Assembly: GCF_933775445.1 (NCBI RefSeq) | Contig: NC_065873.1 | Location: 186,001-250,000 of the forward strand | Source: Argentina anserina | Lineage: Eukaryota > Streptophyta > Magnoliopsida > Rosales > Rosaceae | Reading direction: 5' to 3' | DNA: 64,000 bases | In this document: positions 1 to 10,751 of the stretch, in pieces | Layout of the letters: every line of letters begins with the position of its first letter | Position numbering within the stretch: the first letter of the stretch is position 1 | Program-made: the position numbers and the translations under genes | The notes under the pieces: generated by a model | Databases searched by the model: none | The model's input: the letters and a program-made list of their open reading frames with translations, nothing else | Told to the model about the DNA's origin: nothing

Positions 1-1209
1 ATCCAAAAATGAACACTAAAAATTAAAACGATCAAATATATGAATGAGATTAATGATTAGTATTATGAAATGAGAAAAGATTAGTATAATATAAACTAGG
101 ATCATAAAGTTTATATGCATGATTGAGTAGCATCGAACGTTGGGAAAATAAGTCAAATAACTTCAATGATATTAGGATTTGATATTTTATTATTAGGATT
201 TGACATTTTGGTTTTAAAATAAAAAACAAAAGAAAGAAAAAGATTATAAAAAAATATGTAAAGAAACTATAGTTAGAGTAGTTAAGGTTAGAAGACATGT
301 GTCAACTAATTAAATGGGTGATGATGAAAATGGGGAATAAGGGTGGGGAGAAAATTTGCAACCTAGAATTGACCGACATTTTAAGGAAAAATGATAGCAT
401 CATCAATCACTGCTGATGATGATGATGGCTGATTCCTGGTGCAGAAGAGACCGTCACGCTTGGGCCACTTGGTCTAAGACTTATTTGGGCCTTAGTCTCC
501 TGGTTTCTGTTGCTGAGGTGCCTGCCTCTTGATATAGCCATATAGGTAGCTTCATGTTGCATTTCAGTGACCCCGAAAGGCCTTCAGGCTTCAAACACAA
601 GACAAGACCTCTTGTCTTGATCACTTGCTGCAAACTAGACTCATCGTTATAGAAGAAAGAGGATCAATCACTTACCAAGTCAAGTCTCAAGGATTCCAGC
701 GGCATTGCACCAAAATTGAGCATAAAGCTGGATGCACTGAACAGCAAACTCGGATAAACAGCAGCTTCTCTACTATTTAGCTTCCCATTTTAAATCCACA
801 ATTACCTTCTTTTCAGTCTATGAAATGGAGACAACATTCTAAATTATCAGGCTGCAATCTGCATCACTAGCATAAGATCACAAACAAATACAGGCAGAAA
901 ATTTGAAGCTAGAAATTTGAGTCCTTATATGCAGAAGGGTATCCTCCAAGATTCCATCCGTAATTTAAAAGTGGATAGGAGATTAACTTTGTTGAATGTA
1001 TAATTCCAAAATACAACTATTTCACCACAAATTACTCTGGCATGATATCTTACTTACATGGATCCAGGCTTCATTGGCAGTTACATACAACTAGGTCGCA
1101 TCAGTTCAAAATATACCCTCAAGCAAAAGGTAATAAGCCACAAGCACCATCAATCCACCAAAAACTGCAAAGAAGCACATCAACTTCAAAGCACAAGCAC
1201 TACACCCCA
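1..1209. other. Intergenic / 3' flank of the RAD52-like gene
   Basis: No gene is recognised here. The part near 1209 should hold the 3' UTR of the RAD52-like gene, which is read on the minus strand. Short open frames near 430-560 do not resemble a known protein. A 17-base string near position 7 (AAATGAACACTAAAAA and flank) recurs near 2188 next to the LINE remnant; this may be chance. Confidence 0.4.
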
Positions 1210-3331
1210 CTACGGCAAATCTTCATGGTAAAGATGAAGACCAAGCCCAAAGTGTGCACAAGCTTGACAAAATGCCATTGCTTCAGCCTTCTGTACTGGA
1301 TCCCCATAACTTGTGTCATCTACTGAAGCAGTCCCTGTAGAGTCCCAAAAAATCTGGTAGAAACAGCAAACAAACTGTCAGATCCTTCCTTTGTTATACA
1401 ACCAATCTGAATGCATTTAAATGAGCATCAACCAGAATTTCTGCAAACATTTTTAAGTCATTGAAACGAGAAACCCCTTCTGACTTCAGCTACTAGAAGT
1501 CTAGAACCTCCGGGGCTGATTGTTACCACTTTTATTATTCGTTTTTGGCTTTATTTCGGAGGCATAGAAGTATGCAGAACCACATGGGAGGTGGGAGAAA
1601 GGGAGAGAAAGCGTATTGTGATAGAATGGAACATAAAAATGGAAACTGAATAGTTTATATATATAGTTTTTGTTCTATAGATAATTATGTTGACCAATAT
1701 TTTAAAAAGCGAAGGCGTACCTAAACACGTTTTCTTAAGAACTCTAAGCCTTAAAACTTGAGACGTATAAGGCGTAAGCCTTGTGTTATAAAAAAATTAG
1801 TAGTTAAATGTATAAATATATAATCATACACATACAAAAAGAATAAATATATATAAGAACTTACTAATTTATTACATTTAGATATAATGAAATTCATAAT
1901 CCAAACGTTTTAGATAGTTTTCATCAAATTAAACACATTATATAAATAAATATAAACATATACCTAAAAAAATTATTTTCTAAGGCATAGTAAAATGCGT
2001 AAAAGACGTGAATAACGTAGCATAAGGCGTAAAAGACATAAATTTTTTAAGCCTCAGTGCCCAGATTGAAAAACAGAGGTGTTATGTAAATAGCCTTAAA
2101 TCTTTTAAGCCTCAGACGAGTCTTGAAGTGAGTTTTTTAAAACATTGATATTGACCGTCTTCAACCCTTTCTCCTATCTTAAAGAAAAATGAACACTAAA
2201 AACAAAGGTTTTTGTTTTTTTTTTCGATACAAAAGGAAAGAAATTACAAAGACGAGCCTCTCGGACAACCCGCCCCAAAGAGGTCGAAGGAAATAGCCTG
2301 AGACACGCTTCAGGAAACGATGAAACCCAGCAATGAGGATAAGGAAGCTGTTGACTAGGCGTGGCAAGAGCATTAGCCACAAAGTTTCCTTCACGCAGCG
2401 TATGAGTAAAAGTAATTTTCTTCAAATTCCAAGGACAGCATTTTGATATCTTGAATGATTGGGAGAAGTCTCCAGGAAAGAGCAACGTCCGAATTCAGGC
2501 AATGGATGACAAGCTTTGAGTCACCTTCTACGATGAGCTTAGAGTTTCCATACAGTTCCCTTATAGTTTTATTATACAATCTTAAGAATAACAATGGAAT
2601 GTCTACAACTTTGATTATATATCTTATATCAAAATACATCATTGAGTTAACACTTAACAGCAAGATTAGGATAGAAATAAAGAGGCACCTCTATCTGCTT
2701 TCTAATGATGAACAATAGGTCACAGGAGAATTAACATGCATATGTATCATCCATTCATCTGTATATTGTTTATTTCTACAAAGTCTAAAATCCATAAATT
2801 GCTTTTTGATGATCAACAAGAATACACTACATCTTAACATGCTTTCCGAGGAAGAACACAACAGTACCACTATGCTATCGAGAAAGAGGACTTTTTAAAT
2901 ACAACTGAATTCTAGATTCACTGGATAATAGTTCGTGGAGACCAGAGTCCTGAGTACTTACAGCTGAATACAGTAATCACATTTCACAATTCACAATTTA
3001 CAATCCATTTATTTGTAGCTAGCAAGCAGGGACATACATATGCAAATACCATTCATACTAAAATCATCAATTGGATTGTTCGTATTATTTAGACAATGTA
3101 AATGACAAGGTCCATCAATATCGGAAGATAACAAACGAAAGGATACATACAGTGTGACACGATAGACAACAGAAACAGACTTGGCATCGGCAGGGTATGT
3201 GATACTTCGGACCTCACCAGACCATTCTACGAGAATACATGATAATAATAAAGGGGCAACCCTGACTGAAAAACTAGAATGTGAACAGTTTTACTTACCT
3301 GGAGCATGCAAATTCATAATTCGATTAACGC
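1210..3331 (-). CDS. RAD52-like single-strand annealing protein, 3' exons only
   Basis: Plant RAD52-like proteins bind and anneal single-stranded DNA in homologous recombination. Three exons are visible on the minus strand: 3299-3331 (reads GVNRIMNLHAP), 3151-3226 (WSGEVRSITYPADAK...VVYRVTL) and 1210-1353, the last exon with its stop (DSTGTASVDDTSYGDP, AEAMAFCQACAHFGLGLHLY). Each is bounded by AG and GT, and the first two join in frame. Between VTL and the final exon the family normally has about six residues (of the YGTDAE type). The phases demand a short exon of length 3n+1, probably about 19 bases, which I could not find. The N-terminal exons are also not seen; a copia element begins about 300-470 bases upstream, so they may be displaced beyond it or lost. 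The large intron contains a hAT MITE and a LINE fragment. Homology is recognised from memory of the family. Whether the gene is alive is unknown. Confidence 0.72.
1695..2147. mobile_element. Small non-autonomous hAT-like element (MITE)
   Basis: The ends are inverted: CAATATTTTAAAAA at the left and the complement of CAATGTTTTAAAAA at the right. The flanks look like an 8-bp target duplication with one mismatch (ATGTTGAC at 1687-1694, ATATTGAC at 2148-2155). The interior carries repeated AAGGCGTAAG-like words near both ends, as is common in plant hAT MITEs. It has no coding capacity and sits inside the RAD52-like gene. Confidence 0.55.
2179..2663 (-). pseudogene. LINE remnant: RNase H-like (RVT_3) domain
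   Basis: Minus-strand frames read LYGNSKLIVEGDSKLVIHCLN, then LLPIIQDIKMLSLEFEE, then after a frame change FTHTLREGNFVANALAT. This is the order and wording of the plant RVT_3 ribonuclease H-like domain found at the end of LINE ORF2. The reading frame is broken near 2395-2400. An A-rich run on the minus strand (T-run on plus, about 2209-2222) follows the domain, as expected for a LINE 3' end. It is inserted in the RAD52-like intron in the same orientation. Confidence 0.7.
2664..3150 (-). other. Intron sequence of the RAD52-like gene
   Basis: Nothing coding is recognised between the LINE fragment and the exon at 3151-3226. A missing short RAD52 exon is expected somewhere between 1354 and 3150 and was not located by eye. 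Confidence 0.4.
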
Positions 3332-3803
3332 CTGTAATGTAAACACGCCACAATCACCGATTAGGAGTTTTTTTTTTGAGAATGATAGAATTTTTTTTTG
3401 AAATTCAAAAGGACTGAAATAAAATTAGAATGTATGGAAATACCAGGAGATGTATATGGATGTAAACCCATTTTCATGCCGGGATTTGACGACGGAATTA
3501 GGGACTTTTTGTTAAGATGAGCATTCTAATGTGAAACAACACAACACACCAACAAGCAGTCATACCAACAGTAACCCTAAACAGTAGCACACAATTCTTG
3601 ACATACAAGGCTGCAAATCTTTACCATTGACAAAACTGTCAATACATTTAATACATCAATAAATTCCCAACTGTATATTGGTAAAATAATTGCACTATCA
3701 GCTCTATGTAAGAGAAGCACGGTAAGTTTGTAATATATAGTTGAATATCAAATATATACACTAATTCTGGTTTCAATCTCTCTTGATTTCATCTAGTTTA
3801 ACT

Positions 3804-3815
3804 TGGTATCAGAGC
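3804..3815 (+). other. Primer-binding site (initiator Met-tRNA type)
   Basis: TGGTATCAGAGC is the usual plant copia primer-binding site, complementary to the 3' end of initiator methionine tRNA. It marks the downstream edge of the 5' LTR, which should end a few bases before it. Confidence 0.85.
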
Positions 3816-4497
3816 AAAGATTCAAAAAGACTTTGTCTCTTACCTCTCTTTCTAAATTTCTCGGAGATTGTGGAGTTTGAGAAACCCATTATCAAGGTTC
3901 TCCATCGTCTTGTTGGAGAGTCCATCAACGATGTCGTATTCTGTAACTAGAACGACGGTCCTCTCTCTTTCTCAAAGTCATCGACGCTGTCGTCAGGGGC
4001 AATCTATTGCTGGTGGTGCTTTCCGATCAAGGCAGCATCTCCAGTTCGTTGTGCATCTCTAGTCCGACGTTCCCATTCCGACATCTTCTGCACATCTTCA
4101 GTTCGTCGTCGTCTTCAACAACCCGACCCGTGTCGGCTAGTCATCCTCAGTCTGACTTCACATCTGTCTTTCCCAGATCGCATCTCCTTTACAACGTTGC
4201 ATCCCTCTGTGCTACATATCGAAGTCGAAGTCTTCTTTACAAGCCGGGCTGCCGGCCCATTTTTCTGTCGTACCTGGTGTTCAGCCCGTCCCGCTCAGGT
4301 CTTTAATCAACCTACAGTCCATTGCCAATGTAGTTGTACCAGAAGTTGTTTCTTTCTGTTGACGGTGGAAATATACCGACAGTGAGGTTCACCTAAGGCA
4401 GAGAAGATCCACTGACAGTGCAAATACATCTGAGGTTGATTCATATTGTTAGTTTTATTTCTGCTGCACAACTACTCATTTACTGATTATTTTACGA

Positions 4498-5374
4498 TGG
4501 GCGATGGGATTGAAAGCTCTAAAGCCAATGAGGTCCAGAAGTTTGAAGTATATGTCAAGAATTCTGAAAATAGTTCCTTTGGGGGATTTAAACTCAATGA
4601 AACTAATTTCTGTAAACGGAAGAGAATCATGACAGCTCTCCGAGGAATGCACAAGATTGGACATGTAACTAGGGCAATTAAAGCCCATAGTGAAGATGAT
4701 GTTGATGCCTACACTAAGTGGAAGATGATGATGGTCTTGTAATGCCAGTCTTGTACAAAGCCATGAATGAAGAAATAGTAGACCTTGTGGAGTAATGTGA
4801 TACTGCGCATGCAATTTGGAAGACATTAGAAGACCTATACACTAATGATTTTGATTTCATACATGTTCATGAGTTAATGTGCACAGCTTCAGCAATGCAA
4901 CAAAATGGGCATCCAGTGGCGTAATATTTTACCAAGCTGAAGAATATTTGGGCTGAGATTGATATGAAGCATCTTTGCAAGATCAAGAATCAGGAGGATA
5001 TTGTTTGGTACCAAAAAGAAAATGAGATTGAGTGAGTTCACCATTTCCTGAGTGGTCTTGATGCATAGCATAACAGTGCCAAATGAGAGCTACTCAGAAT
5101 GACAGAATCCCCTAACCTAACTACAACTTTCACATATATCCGTAAGGATGAGTCTTAGCAGGAAAGTCTCAATCAAGCACAAGTTGAAGTTTCTAGCTTT
5201 TCTGTTCAGGCGAGATCTCAAGCACCACTTCTTCAGCAATCAAATTCAGTTCCAATTCATCAGCAAAGATCACCACCTGACTTTGGGAATCGTCCATGTC
5301 CTCATTGCTCTTACTGTGATAATTCAGGCAATTTTCGAGAGACTTGCTGGAAGCGGCACCCACATCTCAAATTG
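4498..5374 (+). pseudogene. copia gag remnant
   Basis: The frame opens at ATG 4498 (MGDGIESSKANEV). The text resembles plant copia gag (UBN2-like), with stops near 4740, 4793, 4921 and 5034. A zinc-knuckle remnant appears at about 5300-5365 (CSYCDNSGNFRETCWKRHPH). The position usually held by His in GHTRETC-type knuckles is Phe here. The start was chosen for the family-like N-terminus. It is not functional. Confidence 0.7.
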
Positions 5375-6864
5375 AAGAAGCATGGTTATCGTTCTAAGGC
5401 GAAATCAGTTATTCAGTTGGTCCAAGAACCAGATTTCTACTGTGTCACCGGTCAAGATCATCATATAGTAGGTGTAGCTACTCCTACAACCTCTATAGCT
5501 GGTCATGGTAAGATTGATATGACTTTCAATGTCTCTAACTTTGTTGGTTATGATACATGGATCATTAATTCTGGTGCTTCAGATCATATGACTTATGATA
5601 AATCTTATTTTGCTAAATTATCTCCTCCATCAGTATCATATGTTACTAATGCCAATGGTGAGGCCTTTCCAGTTTTAGGAAAAGGGTCAGTTTGTATCAC
5701 TCTCACAATAGAGCTTCATAATGTGTTATATGTGCTGGACTTGTCTCATCATTTGATAGTTGTTCCATAATTGAATATTGAGTCTAAATGCTTTGTGACC
5801 TTTTATCTCATGTATGTGATATTTCAGGATATTCTTACAAGGGAGTTAATTGGTTGGAGATATCTGAGGGGCAAGTTGTTCCATCTCGATCAAACATACG
5901 CAGGAGAGAAACCAGGAACACAGTCCCATGCCGCCATGACCTTGACATCTAATAAGCTAAGTGAAGTTTAGTTATGACATCGTCGTTTAGGACATCCATC
6001 TTTTAGTCTTATGAAAAAATCAATGCCTACTTTGTTTATCGGTGTGGATGAGTCAGTTTTATGTTGTAAAACATGTGTTTTACCTAAAAGCCACCGTACT
6101 ACTTACTCTCCTAGTATTTCTAATAAAAGTAGCATTCCTTTTGAGCTTATTCACTCTGATATTTGATGACCATCTAGAAAAATTACGGTGACGGGTATGA
6201 GATATTTTGTGTTGTTTATTGATGATTGTACGAAATTGTCATGGTTGTCCTTCTTAAAATTAATGATGAAGTTTTTTAGCTTTTGTTACTTTTGTTACTT
6301 TTCGTACTCTTGTTCAAACACAATATACAGTATCATTAAAGTTCTTCGTTCGGACAACGGGGGAGAATATGTTAATCATGTTTTCCAAAAGTTTTTTAAA
6401 TCACATGGGATAGTTCATCAAACTACATGTCCACAAACACCTGAACAAAACGGAGTGTCAAAAGGAAAAATCGTCATTTGCTTGATATGGATCGCTCTCT
6501 TCTCTTTAGTGGTCATATGCCTAAATATCTTTGGGGCAATGTTGTCTTAGCTTCTTCCCACCTCATCAATTGTCTTTCGTCTAGTGTCCTGACAGGAAAA
6601 ATCCTATTTGAGGTACTTGCATCCTATGTTTCCTTACATTCATTTCACAATCTTCCTGTACATGTCTTTGGTTGTGTTGTTTTTGTTCATGTACCTAAAA
6701 ATCAAAGAACTAAGTTGGATGCTCGGGCACTCAAGTGTGTGTTTGTTGGATATAGAGGACATCAGAAATGGTACAAGTGTTATCATCCTCCTACTAGAAA
6801 GTGCTATGTCACCATGGATGTTACTTTCTTTGAGGAAATGAGTCATTTACCTCTTATGATATAG
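5375..6864 (+). pseudogene. copia protease and integrase remnant
   Basis: The protease is seen at about 5560-5600 as WIINSGASDHMT. The usual catalytic Asp of the DSGA motif is Asn, so it would be inactive. The integrase zinc-binding part (LGHPS... CKTCVLPK) is at 5972-6110. The catalytic core follows at 6188-6460, with FIDDCTKLSW, LRSDNGGEY and TPEQNG in order. The later integrase text (HVFGCVVFVH, KCVFVGY) runs to 6864. Stops and frame changes at about 5770, 5970, 6165 and 6500 separate the parts. Confidence 0.8.
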
Positions 6865-6903
6865 CTCTTTAGAAGGAGCATTCATATTTCGAAGAGTTGT
6901 ATC

Positions 6904-8106
6904 ATGGAGGGGGAGGAATTAGAAGAAGTCATTCAGGAGAGTGAAACTTTGACGAATCCAGTTGAAATTATCTACTCGTTAACTCCCGAACAACATTCAG
7001 ATTGCGAGCCTCCAAACATCCAGGTACCAGAACTGGCCCCTCATATCATCACTCCTACCCCTGACTCACAACTCCCTGGTACTGAAGATCATACTTAAGA
7101 GGTTAGTTTGTCTACTGATATTGGTAGAAGTGAGTCTAATAGTGGTCAATATGTGTTACCAAACATGTCTACTAGTGGTTATTCAGCCAAAAGATATGAA
7201 CTTACTCTACAAGCCAAATCTAAGTATCCAGTAGCCAATTATATGTCCACTAGAAGATTATCCAGGTCATATGAATCATTTATGAATCAAATATCGGTTG
7301 TATTAGTACCTAACAAAGTGCATGATGCATTGGATGACCCAAAATGGAGGAAAACAATGAAAGAATAGATGGAAGCGTTGCAGAAGAACAATACATGGGA
7401 ACTTGTTCCTCCACCAGATGAAAAGAAGGTTGTAGGTTGTCGTTGGGTGTTTACAGTAAAACATAATGTCAATGGATCAGTGAGCCGGTATAAAGTACGA
7501 CTTGTAACAAAAGGGTTCACTTAGACATATGGTATAGACTATGATGAGACATTTTCTCCCGTTGCTAAAATGAACAGTATTCGGGTCCTGCTCTCATTGG
7601 CTGTAAGTTCAAACTGGCAACTTCAGCAATTTGATGTCAAGAACACATTTATTCATAGAGAGTTAACCGAGGAGGTATACATGAGTCTTCCACCTGGTTA
7701 TGTAGTTGCATCACCTGGTAACTTTGTGTGCAAATTAATGAAATCCACATATGGCCTCAAACAGTCACCTCGTGCTTAGTTTGGAAGATTCTCACAGTTC
7801 ATGTGGAAGGTTGGTTACAAGCAAAGTAATTCAGACCATACCTTATTTCTCAAACATCAACAAGGAAAGATTATATCATTGATTATTTATGTTGATGATA
7901 TGGTAATCACTAGCGATGACACTGTGGAGATGGAAAGATTACAGAAACAGTTAGCATCTGAGTTTGAGATGAAGGACTTGGGTGAATTGAGGCACTTCTT
8001 AGGCATTGAGGTAACTAGGAGAAGAGAAGGGATCTACTTATGTCAGAAAGTACATTCTCGATCTATTGGCAGAGACATGCATGTTAGATTGCACACATGT
8101 TGACAG
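6904..8106 (+). pseudogene. copia reverse transcriptase remnant
   Basis: After a linker rich in Pro and Glu (6904-7300), the RT reads NNTWELVPPP (about 7390), [20 protein letters not shown] (7540-7570), [18 protein letters not shown] (about 7750) and YVDDMVITSDD (7890-7920). It ends in FEMKDLGELRHFLGIE at 7965-8010. YVDD is the polymerase active-site motif. In-frame stops occur at about 7366, 7522 and 7777. A one-base loss near 8047 shifts the last segment out of frame. No RNase H follows. Confidence 0.85.
8027..8106 (+). repeat. Copy 1 of an ~80-bp RT segment duplicated at 8392-8471
   Basis: This begins AAGGGATCTACTTATGTCAG and runs to GTTGACA. It recurs at 8392-8471 with several base changes and a 2-base length difference. 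It encodes the part of copia RT just after the FLGIE motif. The two copies flank the TRIM-like fragment. Confidence 0.85.
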
Positions 8107-8172
8107 TTTTATTGAGCAAAATCATCATTTAGCAGAATATCCAGATTAGATACCTACTTATCAAAATCAGCA

Positions 8173-8391
8173 TGGTATCAGAGTAGGTTGCCTACATCCA
8201 CATGTGAAGTCCAAACGGCCACACAGATTCTACGTTACCCAAAATGTTGTCCACGTGTATGACTTAAAAGTTCGCCACACGTGCGGAGGCGTGTTGAGAA
8301 TGTACATCTCACATTGGGAATTAAGACATAATCTTGAGTCACTACATCCATTGTCAATTAGTTTTGGATGTGAACTCTATATCATTTTATC
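8173..8391 (+). mobile_element. TRIM-like fragment: PBS, ~107-bp interior, LTR start
   Basis: A second primer-binding site, TGGTATCAGAGT, lies at 8173-8184. Only about 107 bases later comes a purine-rich stretch (GCGGAGGC) and a typical LTR start, TGTTGAGAATGTACATCTCA, at 8292. A PBS this close to an LTR start with no genes between is the layout of TRIM-type terminal-repeat elements. The 5' LTR is absent (copia sequence runs straight into the PBS), and the LTR is cut after about 100 bases by the second copy of the RT segment. Confidence 0.6.
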
Positions 8392-8471
8392 AAGGGATCT
8401 ACTTATGTCAGAGAAAGTACATCCTCGATCCATTGGTAGAGACATGCATGTTAGATTGCACACCTGTTGAC
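8392..8471 (+). repeat. Copy 2 of the duplicated copia RT segment
   Basis: See the copy at 8027-8106. This copy keeps the dibasic reading that copy 1 has lost through a deletion, so it cannot be a recent simple copy of copy 1. It more likely derives from a relative. Confidence 0.8.
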
Positions 8472-8486
8472 ACTCCCATTAAAAAG

Positions 8487-8762
8487 GACTACTAATGCAC
8501 ATAGGATTCTCAACTTATCACAAATGTTCCAGAAACATCGAATAATGAAAACTCATAATTCAACTAGGTTTCCTAATCCTACTCTAAATACGACTCTCAA
8601 CAATTTCTGCATTTTCAGCATATTTTAGCACCAAAATGCAATCAATGCCACCATAGACTCCTAACTCGACTCAATGACTTGATATTACAACAATAAGGGC
8701 TAAGAAATGTACAAATGGAGGTATAAACATGTTGAAAACGTTGCACAAAGTGCTCCTATTAG
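8487..8762 (+). repeat. Dispersed repeat, copy A (second copy at 51532-51804)
   Basis: Both copies share TAGGATTCTCAA, the CTAATCC...AACTAG text, CAATGCCA, ATTACAACAATAA and GCACAAAGTGCTCCTAT in the same order, over about 275 bases, offset by about 43.04 kb. Family not recognised; there is no coding sense. It is probably part of an interspersed element. Confidence 0.75.
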
Positions 8763-9094
8763 CTGACCTCACATCACTTAGTAAGGACAAACTCCCCTAA
8801 ACGCCCCCTCCCATAGTAACAGCCCAGTCCGGTGTGCTCGAACCCGTGACAGTCGAAATCAAAACATTGACTCCCCCTTTTTTTAGACACCCCGGAATAC
8901 TTTTCCATTCCTACAAACACCCCCCCCCCCCCATAACACACAGTTAGCCCAAAACCACCGAAATCGGGCCCGGACAAATATGAAAACCCAGAAAGAGACC
9001 TGAAAATACCTTTTCGTAGTCACAATCAGAGAACTCTGTCAATTTAGGCGGCTGCAAACGCCGGAATCCTTAAACTCTGAACAAACTCCGATGG

Positions 9095-9166
<72 letters not shown>

Positions 9167-9542
9167 CTCTTCTATCAGCCAGAAAACACGAACACACAAT
9201 AAGTGAGCAATCTCCTTTTGCACTATAAAAGAAAATCTATCCGAGCCGTGAATTGAAACAGTCCCAAACCGCTCGATGCACTCCATGTGTCGTCACTAAC
9301 TCTCGCCCTCTCGGTTTCCCAAAACCCACGCGCTGGACACGCACACAACTCCCCATTAATTGTTTCGTTTACACCCCAACTCAATTCCCCAAACAGTAAT
9401 TATGATATATGCCTCAGTTCACCCGGGCCCACTACCCTGTCCCTTACAATAAATACCAAATAACCGTGACAACCTGGCCACTTGTCGCAGCATGCCGCAG
9501 ATATTTTTTCTTTAGACCTTTCTTGACTAGGGACTTTGGGGA
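8763..9542. other. Intergenic with long (CT)n tract
   Basis: This stretch is C-rich and includes a C-run near 8918-8931. A plus-strand TATA-like CACTATAAAAGAAAA lies near 9221-9235. On the minus strand a possible splice donor AAAAG|GTATTTT near 9010 would fit a 5' untranslated exon, but no coding exon follows that I can recognise. Confidence 0.35.
9097..9163 (+). repeat. (CT)n microsatellite, about 33 units
   Basis: An uninterrupted CT dinucleotide run. Confidence 0.98.
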
Positions 9543-9870
9543 CTCACCAGATTGCTCCGGATCAATGGATGTTTCGAATGCTAGTCAGCCTCCGGGCCTA
9601 ACACTGAGATCATAGGTCACTCGCCAATTTTCTCTGAACCCATGGATACTCCGACTGCTAGTCAGGCTCCGGGCCTAGCACTAAGATCCTAGGTCACTCG
9701 TCAATTTGCTCTGGAATCATGGATGCTCCAACTGCTACAGCCTCCGGGCATGACACTGAGATCTTAGGTCATTCGCTAATTTCCGGATCCATGGATGCTC
9801 CGACCGCTTGTCAGCCTCTAGGCGTAGCACAGATACTAGGTCACTCACCAATTTGCTCCGGATCTACGGA
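9543..9870 (+). repeat. ~75-bp tandem repeat, about 4.3 copies
   Basis: Units begin near 9543, 9618, 9695, 9770 and 9841 (partial). Each contains CACTCGCCAATTTGCTC, then ATGGATGCTCCGACTGCT, then CAGCCTCCGGGCCTAGCAC and a GATCCTAGGT-like end. Copies differ by about 10-25%. Open frames through it follow the repeat and are not genes. Confidence 0.9.
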
Positions 9871-9903
9871 AACCACTTCTAGCTCAAGCGCCATCACTGG
9901 AGA

Positions 9904-10205
9904 TGCCAAAGTAGCTCACCAAAGTAGTAAAAACATATTGTATGAGCACTCTCCGACATCGACAAATGGAAGCAACACTTTCGCGCCTATTAAAGCAGCC
10001 AGAAACCTCCTTAAAATGGCAACGTAGTCCTAAGTCCTTAACTTGTGAGCTTAAGTACTCTTGACTTAGTTCTAACTTAAACTTCGGAGAGTCATAGGCT
10101 GGCGCACCATTGACCCTTGACCTTAACCCCGAATTTATGCAGGTTGTTCAGTCTAGAAGGATACAAATTGCGTGAAAAAGACCCCCCCCCCCCGTATTTT
10201 GTACT
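9904..10205 (+). repeat. Direct repeat, copy 1 of a ~300-bp pair
   Basis: Shares AAAGTAGCTC, AGAAACCTCCT, AAGTCCTTAAC, CTAACTTAA, AGTCATAGG, GACC/TCTTAACCTTAACCC and TTATGCAGGTT, in order, with 10752-11057. Identity is about 70-75% by eye. The pair is separated by about 545 bases and could be the LTR-like ends of an old short element or a segmental duplication. Confidence 0.75.
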
Positions 10206-10751
10206 GTACAAATCTTCTCAGTTGGTTATTTTCCGTGTATCATTCCTAGAGAAGAACAGCTTCCGCAACGAAATTGGCTTCACACAAAATTTTGTGAAAA
10301 TCAATCAATGAAAATTAGGCAATTATTTGTCAAATATCATTGACCAAGATTGAAAATTTAATCCTTATATTCCGTCGACATTTTATCATGAATGATAATA
10401 TAATTACAATCACACTATGAATATAACAATTTATGCGGCATTGTGAGCAATAAATTGGTGTTGAATTGGTCTTTAGCTTTGACTAATCTACATTTCTTTT
10501 ATGTTTGAACTGCAGATATCTGAATGACTGAATGTCGATTTGATTCAACAATTGTCACACGTCGCATAACAACAGTTTGTTAGTCCATTACCAAGCTAAT
10601 AATTGTTAACACCTCCCCCTGAACAGGGTGATTCCTGATAAGATTCCCTCTCATTCTGGCCGTCAGGCCAGCTGGAAACAACTTAGCAAGGCAAGGCACT
10701 GAGCCGGCAAGGCAGGTCACGCCGCCTTAGCTTAGGCACCATCGCAAGCAC
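10206..10751. other. Spacer between the direct repeats
   Basis: Nothing coding is seen. A TGTTAACACCTCCCC-like string near 10604 could be an element end. A short GCAAGGCAAGGCA / GGCAAGGCAGG repeat lies near 10685-10712. Confidence 0.35.

Larger units (their letters stand above)
3640..8106 (+). mobile_element. Degenerate Ty1/copia LTR retrotransposon
   Basis: Order of parts on the plus strand: AT-rich sequence that may be the end of a 5' LTR (boundary not resolved, left coordinate approximate), primer-binding site at 3804-3815, leader, gag, protease, integrase, reverse transcriptase. The order protease-integrase-RT is that of Ty1/copia. The RNase H region and an intact 3' LTR are missing: at about 8106 the element breaks into a mosaic with a TRIM-like fragment. 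Many stops and frame breaks show it is dead and cannot encode a working polyprotein. It lies just upstream of the visible RAD52-like exons and may have split that gene. Confidence 0.85.
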
